DNA of 64,000 bases from Terrimonas sp937888905 (GCA_937888905.1 CALATA010000007.1:203959-267958), one strand, 5' to 3'. Positions 9,991-19,235 are shown, counted from the first letter of the stretch. The notes: generated from the letters alone by a model not told the origin. Made by a program: numbers and translations.

Positions 9991-10500
9991 ATGAAAAAGA
10001 ATTCACGGATATTACTCATACTGCTGGCAGCGATTGTAACGCTGAACGCCTGCCGCCCCGATAAATTTGAAGATACCGGTGCCGTGCGCAACGTGAAAAC
10101 TTCCTTCGGCGGTACCTGGAAACTCAGCAAGGTGACGCAGAAAGATGAAGATGCGGCGCAGAAGGGATTTCCTTACAGCACACTTGATCTGACCACGTTG
10201 TTTCCTTACACGGATTACTCGATCACACTCAACGTGACCAACAGCGGCCAAACGACCACTTTCACTACCACGCCCGGTAATTCACCTGCCGTGATCGCCG
10301 TGGCCAATGGCGACTGGAACGCCGGTCCTGCACAATACCCTACTTATCTTGCATTCAAGCAAGGTTCTGCTACGGATACATTAACGCTGGGTAGTTATCC
10401 CGCCGGCGGCCGCAATGTATTGCAGTTGAAAAAAGAAAGGAGGGATGCGTCTACAGGTAAACTGCTCGTATCGTACACCTATGAATTCACCAAACAATAA
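9991..10500 (+). CDS. Small lipoprotein of the starch locus
   Basis: 169 residues. Signal peptide with lipobox LNAC (Cys21). The mature part has FGGTWKLSKVTQ near residue 50 and ends with a predicted beta-strand pattern (LLVSYTYEF), resembling the small lipocalin-like or DUF5004-type lipoproteins often found beside susCD genes. I cannot assign a function. It lies 20 nt after susD and 12 nt before the next gene, so it is almost certainly co-transcribed and probably surface-exposed or periplasmic-facing. Confidence 0.75.
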   Translation: MKKNSRILLILLAAIVTLNACRPDKFEDTGAVRNVKTSFGGTWKLSKVTQKDEDAAQKGFPYSTLDLTTLFPYTDYSITLNVTNSGQTTTFTTTPGNSPAVIAVANGDWNAGPAQYPTYLAFKQGSATDTLTLGSYPAGGRNVLQLKKERRDASTGKLLVSYTYEFTKQ

Positions 10501-10512
10501 AACGAACGCTGT

Positions 10513-11319
10513 ATGAATAAACTAATTATCCTGCTTGCATTCAGCTGTTTGACCATCGGCGCATTGCACGCACAGAACCCGACCTTCAGTCCTTCTACTT
10601 ATACCGCAGAGGACCAGGTAACACTTACGGTGGATGTAACCGGTACGCCGATGGCGGGTGAGGCCGAAGCCTATATCTGGATATTTTCCAACACTTCCAT
10701 TGATCGCAGCAACGCGGCATTGAGCGCGCAGTATCCTGCTGCAGACGGATCGACCAACACCAATTGGACCAACTCACCACCTGAAGCCAAAATGACGGCT
10801 GCCGGCACCAACAAATGGTCTTTCACTTTTATCGGTACGCAAATCTTTGGTCAAAGCCCTGCTCAGTTGAAAGATTTTGGTTTCCTGGTAAAAACGAAGA
10901 CGGGCACTAAACAAACATCGGACTACAAACCCAACTTCTTCGACCCGCTGGTATTTACTCCCACCATGTTGCGTGTGTTCCCGGCCAAGGTGAGCACCTC
11001 GGATATTGTTACGATCAATTTCGACCGTTCATTGGGTGGCACCGTAAATGAACAACGCATGACGCCTGTATCGGCTACAGTTACAGCCTACGATGAAACG
11101 AATGCACAGATCGGAACAGCCGTTACGTTGCAGGTGCGTGTTTTTGCTACCAACACATGGGCTGCCACGTTTATTCCCACACGTCACTTTACTCCGGGAG
11201 CAGGTCATCAATTGACTAAATTCCGTTACAAGTTCAACGGAACGGTACTCGATGTTTCCGGCAATACGGTGAATGTGAGTTCTGCCGAACAGGAAGTAAC
11301 GTTTACAAGAATGAATTAA
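10513..11319 (+). CDS. Secreted protein with two amylase-N-domain-like modules
   Basis: 268 residues with a signal peptide (cleavage near LHAQ, residue 21) and no lipobox. Two similar beta-rich modules are visible: about 22-150 (FSPSTYTAEDQVTLTVDV, AYIWIFSN, WSFTFIG) and about 152-266 (FPAKVSTSDIVTINFD, WAATFIPTRHFTPG). The first resembles the N-terminal domain of the amylase at 1595 in motif order (P-x-DxLxITxD, then VYVHIGL, then FQYTI). I infer a glycan-binding role, possibly filling the SusF or SusG-accessory position. No named family recognised with confidence. Confidence 0.6.
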   Translation: MNKLIILLAFSCLTIGALHAQNPTFSPSTYTAEDQVTLTVDVTGTPMAGEAEAYIWIFSNTSIDRSNAALSAQYPAADGSTNTNWTNSPPEAKMTAAGTNKWSFTFIGTQIFGQSPAQLKDFGFLVKTKTGTKQTSDYKPNFFDPLVFTPTMLRVFPAKVSTSDIVTINFDRSLGGTVNEQRMTPVSATVTAYDETNAQIGTAVTLQVRVFATNTWAATFIPTRHFTPGAGHQLTKFRYKFNGTVLDVSGNTVNVSSAEQEVTFTRMN

Positions 11320-11350
11320 ACTTATCCGTCATAATCTAAATACGATTGCA

Positions 11351-12823
11351 ATGAAAAAGATCCTGTTTCTGGCGGCTGTTGTAATACTGGTGATAGCCAG
11401 TTGCAAAAAAGCCGACTTTAATGATAACACGGTGACGGGGGAGGGACTCGTTGATTTTGCGCTGCAGGCTCCCGTGTCTGGAACGCAGGCTCGCCTGAAT
11501 GCGGCCACTCCTTCTGTTGTCATCAATTTCAGTTGGAATGCTGCCAAACCCGGCACCACTACTGCTCCGAAATATAAGGTGGTGATGTCGCAGCGCGCCA
11601 CGATTGATTTTACCAATCCGCTGGTGCAATTCGACGCAGGCAATGGCGGCACGGCCACTTCGCTTGCGCTCACGTATCAGCAACTCGATGCTGCGCTGAA
11701 AGCAAAAGGAATCGCCGACGGTGCCATCGCTGAATTGGCTTGGGCTGTGATCGCCGACAACGGCGACAAACAACTGCTGTCGCAGAATACTTTCTTCATC
11801 ACGGTTACCCGTTTCAAAGATGGTGCTACGCCTTTCTTCCTGCTGGGACCTGTTTCTGCCGCCTCCAACGTAGATATCAGCCCGGCATCTACCAGTGATA
11901 ATATCAAATTCAACTGGACGCGTTCCAAACCTGCAACCGGCGGCCCCGCGGTTACTTACCGCATTCTTTTTGCGGAGCGTAAAACAGATGCAGAAGGCAA
12001 CGAGATAGCAGTAGATTGGAATACGCAAACACTTTTCCGCCTCACTGCCGACAATGGAGGTCTGGACAGTACCGGTACTTACACCCATAAACGTTTCAAT
12101 GATTCACTGGCAGCACACGGCTTCGGCGATCCCGGAACGGATGCCAAACTGAAATGGACCGTTGAAGCCACTTCGGGCACCTGGAAACAACTGTCCGACT
12201 ACCAGAATACCTTGTTCATCAGCCGCCTGATTAAGTATGTATATCCGCAGGCGCTGAATGTGGCGGGCAACCACCAGGGATGGTCACCGGAAACGGCTCC
12301 GCAACTGGTAGCGTTGACACCCGTAGGAGGACCTTACAGTGAATACACTGGATTTATTGATTTCAGCAACAGCCCTGCCGAATTTAAGATCGTAAAAGGT
12401 GACAACTGGGGCGCAGGTGACTACGGCGGCTCAACGGGCATATTGACCAACGGCGGCGGCAACCTCAGCGTGCCTTCTACCGGCGTTTACCTGGTAAAAG
12501 CCAATACCACGGCCATGACCTGGAGTGCCGATAAGATCAATTCTTTCGGCCTGATTGGTGACGCCACCGGCAGTTGGAGTACAGATCAGGACATGACCTA
12601 CAACGGCACCACTAAGAAGTACAGTATCACACTCAACCTTTCTCCCGGAAATATCAAGTTCCGCGCAAATGATGACTGGACTATCAATCTTGGAGGCGGC
12701 GCTACTGCGGGCTCTCTCGCTTTCGGCGGCAGCGATATCCCGGTTGGAACTGCCGGCAACTATACCATTACACTCGACGTTTCAAAAGCAGGTAACTGGC
12801 GCTACTCAGTGACCAGGAACTGA
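11351..12823 (+). CDS. SusE-like outer-membrane starch-binding lipoprotein
   Basis: 490 residues. Lipobox IASC (Cys18). The N-terminal SusE-type Ig domain (VNFSWN-like pattern INFSWNAAKPG, about 35-140) is followed by a second Fn3-like domain (about 150-295). Two C-terminal starch-binding repeats come next, about 300-395 (NVAGNHQGWSPETAPQL) and about 400-490 (LIGDATGSWSTDQDMTY). This matches SusE/SusF, which hold starch at the surface and tune uptake. Last gene of the locus, followed by the terminator at 12852. Confidence 0.88.
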   Translation: MKKILFLAAVVILVIASCKKADFNDNTVTGEGLVDFALQAPVSGTQARLNAATPSVVINFSWNAAKPGTTTAPKYKVVMSQRATIDFTNPLVQFDAGNGGTATSLALTYQQLDAALKAKGIADGAIAELAWAVIADNGDKQLLSQNTFFITVTRFKDGATPFFLLGPVSAASNVDISPASTSDNIKFNWTRSKPATGGPAVTYRILFAERKTDAEGNEIAVDWNTQTLFRLTADNGGLDSTGTYTHKRFNDSLAAHGFGDPGTDAKLKWTVEATSGTWKQLSDYQNTLFISRLIKYVYPQALNVAGNHQGWSPETAPQLVALTPVGGPYSEYTGFIDFSNSPAEFKIVKGDNWGAGDYGGSTGILTNGGGNLSVPSTGVYLVKANTTAMTWSADKINSFGLIGDATGSWSTDQDMTYNGTTKKYSITLNLSPGNIKFRANDDWTINLGGGATAGSLAFGGSDIPVGTAGNYTITLDVSKAGNWRYSVTRN

Positions 12824-12851
12824 TTTTTGGCGAGATAGATAGACAAACAAC

Positions 12852-12889
12852 AGCAGCCGCGCTTTTTTGAAGCCGGCTGCTTTTTTTTT
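12852..12889 (+). terminator. Intrinsic terminator of the starch locus
   Basis: Stem AGCAGCCG (12852-12859) pairs with CGGCTGCT (12874-12881), followed by a T-run to 12889. It closes the amylase-to-susE transcript. Confidence 0.85.
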
Positions 12890-12916
12890 ATCACCTTCGC
12901 AGAAAATAAGATTGAC

Positions 12917-13624
12917 ATGGCGGACGAATTGAAAAAAGGTCGGGTAGTTTCTGTGAATGCAGCCAAGGGACTGCTGACGATCGAATATGTTTCCAATGGA
13001 AAGAAAACGGTGGTGGGAAGAACAGGAGATACTTTGCATTCAAAGTTGCAGACTTTTCGTCCGGGTGATGAAGTGAGCTTCCGTACGCGTCTTACAGACA
13101 GAGGCGATAAGCTGGCGGCTTATGATCTCAAGTTTTTATACAATAATGCGCTGCACCTGATGATACAAAAGGCGCGTATCGAAAATCGTTTCTCCGGATA
13201 CCTCAAGGAAGTGGAAGGGAAATTTTTTGTAAAGGAAATAAGCAACTACCTCTTCTTCCCGTTGCAATTGTCACGCTGGGAGAAAGTGCCTTCGGAAAAA
13301 GTGGTAAACGAGGCCGTTGCCTTCAAATTGATCAATCTCGATAATCCCGCTCGTCTTTCTGCGGAACTTTTTTCGCATGCCTATATCGCTTCCTATTACG
13401 AAGCCCAGAAGCTGGTGGCCTCAGGCCAGGCTGTGGAGGCGGTGGTTGAACGCATCACACCCCATTCCGTATATGTGCAATTATTTGACGGAAACATCAC
13501 TGCAAAACTCGGCGGCGAAGAGCTGAGCGAACTTAATCCCGGCGATAAAGTGCAGGCAAAAATCACTTATCTCTCCCCCGATAAAATATCGGTTGAAAAA
13601 ATCAACGAAGTAAAAAAGGATTAA
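12917..13624 (+). CDS. S1/cold-shock-like RNA-binding-type protein, unknown role
   Basis: 235 residues, cytoplasmic, no signal. The N-terminus (about 5-75) has a cold-shock-like beta pattern (KKGRVVSVNAAKGLLTIEY then FRPGDEVSFRTRL). The middle (about 75-150) is a less familiar domain, and the C-terminal third (about 160-232) again looks like an S1/OB fold (VEAVVERITPHSVYVQLFDG then LNPGDKVQAKITYLSP). I do not recognise a named family. The two OB-like modules suggest binding of RNA or single-stranded DNA (inference). Its stop overlaps the stop of the convergent M23 gene in a TTAA palindrome. Confidence 0.7.
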   Translation: MADELKKGRVVSVNAAKGLLTIEYVSNGKKTVVGRTGDTLHSKLQTFRPGDEVSFRTRLTDRGDKLAAYDLKFLYNNALHLMIQKARIENRFSGYLKEVEGKFFVKEISNYLFFPLQLSRWEKVPSEKVVNEAVAFKLINLDNPARLSAELFSHAYIASYYEAQKLVASGQAVEAVVERITPHSVYVQLFDGNITAKLGGEELSELNPGDKVQAKITYLSPDKISVEKINEVKKD

Positions 13625-14592
13625 TCAAAACTCTGGTTGCTGGCGGCTGCCTGTTTCAGCAGACGGTCAAACTGTTCGGGCGACAGGTCGTTGTAGAAGA
13701 AGTAAACCGGGTCGATCTTGTTGCCGTTCTTATGTACTTCATAATGGCAGTGGGGGCCAGTGCTTTTGCCCGTGCTGCCTACCCAGCCGATTACTTCACC
13801 ACGCTTCACCTGCTGGCCTACCCGCGCTTTTACCCTTACCATGTGACCATATAAGGTTTCATAGCCGTAACCATGATTGATGATCACGTGGTTGCCATAA
13901 CCGTTGCCGGCGTTGCCGGCAAGCGATACGGTGCCATTAGCGGTAGCGTAGATAGGAGTGCCCTGCGGGGCAGCAAAGTCGAGGCCCGCATGCATCTTCG
14001 GCGTTTTATATACAGGATCGATACGATAGCCAAAACCGGAGGCTATGCGCGAAAGATCCTGGTTGCTCACCGGCTGAATGGCAGGCGTATGCGCCAGGAG
14101 TTGTTCTTTGTTACGGATCAACTCGTCAATTTCTTTATAAGAACCCTGCTGCGCCTTAATACGGCTACGGAGATTGAGGATGGTCTGATTGATGGAGGCG
14201 TAAAGCTGGTTATTGTTCATGCTCGTAACGGTGCGCATTTCCTGTTCCATTTCCAGCTCCTTGGCGCGGGCGCTGTCGGGAATGGGGTTGGCTTCGAAGA
14301 TGGCCCGGTAAACGTTGTTGTCTCTTTTCTCCAACTCTTTCAATTGTTTCTCCAATTCCTGCAACTGGTCGTCCAGGTCGCGGTAGTTGTCGCGCAGGCC
14401 GGCATTCTGCATGCGCAGCAATTTTTCGTTAGGAGAACCTACAAATTGAAAGGCGAAATAAGAGATGAGGGCAGCGGTAACCAGGGCGGCAGCAATGAAT
14501 CCGAATATGCGCAGGAGCTTGACCCGCAACGGCGACTCCAGTTTTTCGTAGCGAAGGGTATTGGTATTGTAATAATATTTGATCTTCTTCAT
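13621..14592 (-). CDS. M23 family metallopeptidase with coiled coil
   Basis: 323 residues. Cell-wall endopeptidase type: cytoplasmic N-terminus, one membrane helix (about 28-50), a periplasmic coiled coil (about 65-165; LQELEKQLKELEKR), then a LytM/M23 domain (about 185-305). Zinc and catalytic residues are present: His201 and Asp205 in MHAGLDF, His250 in YGHM, and HCHYEVH (281-287). With all ligands present the enzyme is probably active on peptidoglycan cross-links, or it acts as an envelope-anchored regulator like EnvC/MepM relatives. Divergent from alaS. Confidence 0.9.
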   Translation of the reverse strand: MKKIKYYYNTNTLRYEKLESPLRVKLLRIFGFIAAALVTAALISYFAFQFVGSPNEKLLRMQNAGLRDNYRDLDDQLQELEKQLKELEKRDNNVYRAIFEANPIPDSARAKELEMEQEMRTVTSMNNNQLYASINQTILNLRSRIKAQQGSYKEIDELIRNKEQLLAHTPAIQPVSNQDLSRIASGFGYRIDPVYKTPKMHAGLDFAAPQGTPIYATANGTVSLAGNAGNGYGNHVIINHGYGYETLYGHMVRVKARVGQQVKRGEVIGWVGSTGKSTGPHCHYEVHKNGNKIDPVYFFYNDLSPEQFDRLLKQAAASNQSFD

Positions 14593-14654
14593 GACTAATC
14601 AGTAGCCTTTCGCATTCCGGAACCGCCGGACGCAGGATTACACAGCGAAACAAT

Positions 14655-14663
14655 TACCTTTGC
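14655..14663 (+). promoter_or_regulatory. -7 element of the alaS promoter
   Basis: TACCTTTGC fits TAnnTTTGC exactly, about 80 nt before the alaS start. No convincing -33 box. Confidence 0.45.
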
Positions 14664-14743
14664 CCACTCCGTGAGCGGCCGGAGAAGCAAACAAATATAG
14701 GCCGTTCGCGAGCAAAAATCAACCCAAATTATTTGGCAAATTT

Positions 14744-17389
14744 ATGATGACCAGCACCGCCATACGACAGACATTCCTGGATTTCTTCCGGAGCAAAGGC
14801 CACGAGATCGTGCCTTCTGCCCCCATTGTTGTGAAAAATGACCCGACCCTCATGTTCACCAATGCAGGCATGAACCAGTTCAAAGATTATTTCCTCGGCA
14901 ACCGCAAACCTGCCAGTGCCCGGGTGGCGGATACACAGAAATGTCTCCGTGTCAGCGGCAAACATAACGACCTGGAAGAAGTGGGCGTGGATACCTATCA
15001 CCATACCATGTTCGAAATGCTGGGCAACTGGAGCTTTGGCAATCCGGACGCACCGGAAGAAGGTTATTTTAAAAAAGAAGCCATCGCCTGGAGCTGGGAA
15101 CTGCTCACCGAAGTATATAAACTCGATAAGGAACGCCTTTATGTAACCATTTTTGAAGGCGATAGCGAACAAGGACTGGAACGCGACAACGAGTCCTTTA
15201 ACGAGTGGAAAAAATACATTGCGGAGGAACGCATTTTACTGGGAAATAAAAAAGACAATTTCTGGGAAATGGGTGATACCGGCCCTTGCGGTCCCTGTAC
15301 CGAAATACACGTCGACTGCCGCACGGATGCCGAGCGCGCAGCCACTCCCGGTAAAGACCTTGTGAACGCCGACCATCCGCAGGTGATTGAAATATGGAAC
15401 AACGTATTCATTCAATTCAACCGCTTAAAAGATAAAAGCCTCGAGCTGTTGCCTGCCCGTCACGTAGATACAGGCATGGGCTTCGAGCGGCTTGTGCGTG
15501 TGTTGCAAGGCAAAACATCCAACTACGATACAGACGTATTCACCGGCACCATTGCCGAAGTGGAAAAGATCACCGGTCGCAAATATGATTTCAGCGACAG
15601 CCATGAGGCGGTTGCCTTCCGCGTACTGGCCGATCATATCCGCGCCATCAGCTTTACGATTGCCGACGGGCAATTGCCTTCGAATACGGCAGCAGGTTAT
15701 GTAATCCGCCGCATTCTGCGCCGTGCTGTACGTTATTATTATTCTTATCTCGATCATAAAACGCCGTTGCTGTTTCACCTGGTGCCGGTAATCGCTGCGC
15801 AATTTGCCGGCGTGTTCACGGAGCTCGATCAACAAAAAGAATTTGTAGCACGCGTGATCCGCGAAGAAGAAGAAGCCTTCCTGCGTACGCTGGAAAAGGG
15901 ATTGAAAAAAATCGACGACGTAATGGCGGCAAGCAAAACCGGCATCATCGACGGCGAAAGTGCCTTTGAACTGCTCGACACTTACGGATTTCCGATCGAC
16001 CTTACCAGGTTGATCGCCTCTGAAAATAAACTGACGGTTGACGAACCCGCCTATGAAGCGGCGCTGCAACGCCAGAAAGACCGCTCACGTGCGGCCACAG
16101 CCATCGATACCGAAGACTGGATAGAAATCAATAAAGCGGACAAAACAAGTTTCGTTGGCTATACCGATCTGCAAACCGAAACACAGGTAGTCAAATACCG
16201 GAAAGTAAAGGCCAAAGGCAAAGAACAATATCAACTGGTATTGGAAACGACGCCGTTCTATGCAGAAAGCGGCGGCCAGGCAGGTGACACCGGTGTACTT
16301 CGTTTCGGAGAACAGACAGTGCCGGTTGTCAACACCAAGAAGGAGAACGATCTCTTCATTCATTTTACTGATGTATTGCCGGAAGATATCACGGCACCTG
16401 TAAAGGCTGAAGTAAATGCAGCAAAACGTCTTGTGATTACCTATAATCACACGGCTACACACCTGTTGCATGCGGCACTTCGCCAGGTATTGGGCACGCA
16501 TGTGGCGCAGAAAGGATCATTGGTATCGGCCGATACATTGCGTTTCGACTTCTCGCATTTTTCCAAAATGACAGACGAAGAGATTCGCCAGGTAGAAGAC
16601 ATCGTGAATGAAAAGATCCGTCAGAATATTCCTGTTGTGATCCGTGAAATGCCAAAAGAAGAGGCCATGCAATCAGGCGCCACAGCGCTGTTCGGAGAAA
16701 AATATGGCGATACCGTACGCGTGGTAACCATCGATCCTTCTTATTCGGTAGAGCTTTGCGGAGGTACACACGTTGCCAGCACCGGCATGATCGGTTTGTT
16801 TACCATCGTAGCAGAATCGGCCGTAGCTGCAGGTGTACGCCGTATCGAAGCATTGACCGGAGCAGAAGCCTTTCAATCACTGCGTGAAAAAGCTACCCAA
16901 TTCAAACAGATCGGTGAATTGCTGAAATCACGCGAGCCGCTGAAGAACGTGGAGAAACTGATGGAGGACAAATCCGCATTGGAAAAAAAGATTGAAAGCT
17001 TCGAAGCAAAACAGGTAACACAATTACGCCAGGAACTTTTACAAAAAGTGGAAAAGGTTGGCGGGATCGATTTTATCGGAGCACAGGTGGAAGTAGGCAA
17101 TGCAGATAATCTGAAAAAATTGTCGCTTGAACTCAAACCTTTGCTTGCCGCGAATCACCTGATCGTGCTGGCGGCTGTTATCGGCGGTAAACCATCGGTG
17201 TCGCTGGCTGTATCGGAAAGCCTGAATGAAACACGTGGCTGGGATGCCGTGAAAATCATCAAAGAAAAAATAGCCGGCCTCATCAAAGGTGGCGGCGGTG
17301 GACAGAAAACGCTGGCGGCAGCGGGAGGTCAGGATGCAGGTCAGTTGCAGCAGGTAGTGCAGGCGGTAAAGGAACTGGCAGCCGGTTAA
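14744..17389 (+). CDS. alaS: Alanyl-tRNA synthetase
   Basis: 881 residues, normal family length. Charges tRNA-Ala and edits mischarged Ser/Gly. Class II catalytic core at the N-terminus (TFLDFFRSKGHEIVPSAP, FTNAGMNQFKDYFLG, CLRVSGKHNDLEEVG). The editing domain has the zinc motifs HTATH and CGGTH. A C-terminal coiled coil and a Gly-rich C-Ala domain (IKGGGGGQKTLAAAGG) follow. Start: ATGATG at 14744, in which either Met could be used. Its stop abuts the stop of the small convergent gene at 17390. Confidence 0.98.
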   Translation: MMTSTAIRQTFLDFFRSKGHEIVPSAPIVVKNDPTLMFTNAGMNQFKDYFLGNRKPASARVADTQKCLRVSGKHNDLEEVGVDTYHHTMFEMLGNWSFGNPDAPEEGYFKKEAIAWSWELLTEVYKLDKERLYVTIFEGDSEQGLERDNESFNEWKKYIAEERILLGNKKDNFWEMGDTGPCGPCTEIHVDCRTDAERAATPGKDLVNADHPQVIEIWNNVFIQFNRLKDKSLELLPARHVDTGMGFERLVRVLQGKTSNYDTDVFTGTIAEVEKITGRKYDFSDSHEAVAFRVLADHIRAISFTIADGQLPSNTAAGYVIRRILRRAVRYYYSYLDHKTPLLFHLVPVIAAQFAGVFTELDQQKEFVARVIREEEEAFLRTLEKGLKKIDDVMAASKTGIIDGESAFELLDTYGFPIDLTRLIASENKLTVDEPAYEAALQRQKDRSRAATAIDTEDWIEINKADKTSFVGYTDLQTETQVVKYRKVKAKGKEQYQLVLETTPFYAESGGQAGDTGVLRFGEQTVPVVNTKKENDLFIHFTDVLPEDITAPVKAEVNAAKRLVITYNHTATHLLHAALRQVLGTHVAQKGSLVSADTLRFDFSHFSKMTDEEIRQVEDIVNEKIRQNIPVVIREMPKEEAMQSGATALFGEKYGDTVRVVTIDPSYSVELCGGTHVASTGMIGLFTIVAESAVAAGVRRIEALTGAEAFQSLREKATQFKQIGELLKSREPLKNVEKLMEDKSALEKKIESFEAKQVTQLRQELLQKVEKVGGIDFIGAQVEVGNADNLKKLSLELKPLLAANHLIVLAAVIGGKPSVSLAVSESLNETRGWDAVKIIKEKIAGLIKGGGGGQKTLAAAGGQDAGQLQQVVQAVKELAAG

Positions 17390-17524
17390 TTAAATACTGG
17401 AGAATTTTTCCTGCTCTTCTTCCACACGTAAGCGCGCCTGGCGCGACTCACGCATTTTTTGACGGGCAAAAAATATAGAGGTACCAAAAAGTGCAACAGA
17501 TATGATGAATATAAATAATTCCAT
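17390..17524 (-). CDS. 44-residue single-pass membrane protein
   Basis: A short reading frame convergent with alaS: MELFIFIISVALFGTS, a helix to about residue 19, then a strongly charged amphipathic tail (RQKMRESRQARLRVEEEQ) ending FSSI. The clean hydrophobic-then-charged layout, an ATG start, and a stop directly abutting the alaS stop make it a credible small gene. N-in or N-out topology and function are unknown. I recognise no family. Confidence 0.6.
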   Translation of the reverse strand: MELFIFIISVALFGTSIFFARQKMRESRQARLRVEEEQEKFSSI

Positions 17525-17627
17525 AAGAGTTAGTGCTTAAGTATAATGGTCTGGCAAAAGTCTGTAATAAAAATTAATTTTTAGTTCATTCCGGGATGGA
17601 AATGCACTAAGGATTTACACTACCTAA

Positions 17628-18143
17628 ATGATCGTAAAAACACATAATCTTTACCTGCGCCGGTTTACTGCCGATGAAGCGTTGCTGATCCTTGATCTGA
17701 ATGCCGATTCAGCCGTTACGCAGTACACCCACGATCCGATCCGCGATATTGTACATGCAGAAGAAATATTACACCAGGTAATAATACCGCAGTACGAGAG
17801 AGGCCTCGGTCGTTGGGCTGTTTTTCTGGCAGAAACCAATGCCTTTATGGGATGGTGCGGGCTGAAATACCGCCCGGAACTGGATGAGGTAGATCTCGGC
17901 TACCGTTATCATAAAGCGTTCTGGGGCAAGGGATATGCAACCGAAGCGGCCAGGGCCAGCCTGGAGTACGGCTTCAACGAGGCAAAGCTGCAACGCATCG
18001 TCGGAAGAGCCGAACATGCCAATATAGGCTCGCTCAAAGTACTGGAGAAATGCGGCATGCAATACATAGGGGATGAAGCAGTCGATGGGTGCGACGTGCG
18101 CACCTACGAGGCACTGGCTGTTAATTTTATTAAAGAACTTTAA
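17628..18143 (+). CDS. GNAT family N-acetyltransferase (RimJ/RimL type)
   Basis: 171 residues. Transfers acetyl from acetyl-CoA to an amine. The acetyl-CoA-binding motif A is visible in FWGKGYATEAARASLEYG, preceded by the core strand EVDLGYRY. The C-terminal NIGSLKVLEKCGMQYIG is typical of RimJ/RimL-like enzymes. Substrate unknown. Stands alone. Confidence 0.88.
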   Translation: MIVKTHNLYLRRFTADEALLILDLNADSAVTQYTHDPIRDIVHAEEILHQVIIPQYERGLGRWAVFLAETNAFMGWCGLKYRPELDEVDLGYRYHKAFWGKGYATEAARASLEYGFNEAKLQRIVGRAEHANIGSLKVLEKCGMQYIGDEAVDGCDVRTYEALAVNFIKEL

Positions 18144-18178
18144 CATTTCCGAAGCCTTTCGTATTTCAGAAATGTGTT

Positions 18179-18208
18179 TATATTTGATCTACGAAAAAAA
18201 ACGTAGAT
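18179..18208 (+). promoter_or_regulatory. -7 element and 5' leader hairpin of the PDZ gene
   Basis: TATATTTG (18179-18186) fits the -7 consensus exactly. A TTTCG at 18157-18161 sits 17 nt upstream as a possible -33 box. Directly after it, ATCTACG (18187-18193) pairs with CGTAGAT (18202-18208) across an A8 loop, so the mRNA would begin with a stem-loop ending 5 nt before the ATG at 18214. Confidence 0.5.
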
Positions 18209-18213
18209 AAGTC

Positions 18214-19206
18214 ATGATACAACGAATCAAAACATCCATCAAGCCGCTGCTGGCACTTGGCCTTACTGCTTTCCTTCTGCCCGGCGCCATCAACGCGCAG
18301 TCCGACACCAACAACCGTAGCGAACGAATTGTTATCATCCGCCCGGCCGATAGCAAAGACACGCTCACAGTCAAAATCGAAAACGACAAAATCACCGTTA
18401 ACGGCAAAGAAGTGGACAAAGGCGATACACCCAAAGGTGTATCCGTATCCCGCACCCGCGTGAACAACCGCACCGTAACAGGTGGTGGAATGACCATTAC
18501 AAGCGATGGCAACGAGCTGGCCGACGTAATCGTTGCCGGTTATGGCAACAAGGCCATGCTGGGCGTTACTACACAATCGGATACTAAAGGAGCTAAAATT
18601 ATTTCCGTGATCAAAGGTGCCGGTGCCGAAAAAGCCGGTATCAAGGTAGGAGATATCGTTACGCGCGTAGACAACGCCAAAATTGAAAAAACAGACGATA
18701 TCACGAAAGCCATTAAAGACAAAAAAACAGGCGACAAGGTAAGCGTGACTTTTCTCCGCGACGGAAAAGAGCAAAAGGTAACGGCCGAACTTTCCAAATG
18801 GAGAGGCGTGTCTTACAGCTACAACTTCGATGACATGGCCCGCACGTTTGATATCGATTTCGACAATATTCCCCAACCCCCGAATCCTCCGGGTGCACAG
18901 GTACGCGGTTATTCGTTATACAACAATGCACCCAAGATCGGCCTGTCTGTACAGGATACCGACGACGGTAAAGGCGTGAAAGTGCTGTCGGTGGAAGATG
19001 AATCGGCTGCTTCAAAAGCCGGCCTCAAAGAAGGTGACATCATCCTGCAGGTGGGCGATCGTGAGATTACCGGCACCTCCGATATCACGAATCAGATCCG
19101 CGAATCGCGCACGAAGACAAGCGTGCCCGTGAAAATAAGCCGCAGCGGTAAAACGCAGACAATCGACCTGCGCATGCCCCGCAAGATCAGAACTGCAGAG
19201 CTCTGA
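18214..19206 (+). CDS. Exported double-PDZ protein without protease domain
   Basis: 330 residues. Signal peptide (cleavage near INAQ, residue 29). Two PDZ domains: about 110-195 (LGVTTQSDTKGAKIISVI, AGIKVGDIV) and about 232-320 (IGLSVQDTDDGKGVKVLSV, AGLKEGDIILQVGDREI). The Ser/His/Asp region of DegP-type proteases is absent, so it probably acts as a periplasmic scaffold or adaptor. Followed by a strong terminator at 19236. No partner is visible in the neighbourhood. Confidence 0.82.
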   Translation: MIQRIKTSIKPLLALGLTAFLLPGAINAQSDTNNRSERIVIIRPADSKDTLTVKIENDKITVNGKEVDKGDTPKGVSVSRTRVNNRTVTGGGMTITSDGNELADVIVAGYGNKAMLGVTTQSDTKGAKIISVIKGAGAEKAGIKVGDIVTRVDNAKIEKTDDITKAIKDKKTGDKVSVTFLRDGKEQKVTAELSKWRGVSYSYNFDDMARTFDIDFDNIPQPPNPPGAQVRGYSLYNNAPKIGLSVQDTDDGKGVKVLSVEDESAASKAGLKEGDIILQVGDREITGTSDITNQIRESRTKTSVPVKISRSGKTQTIDLRMPRKIRTAEL

Positions 19207-19235
19207 TCCGGATTAAAAGATATTTCCCTCCACAC

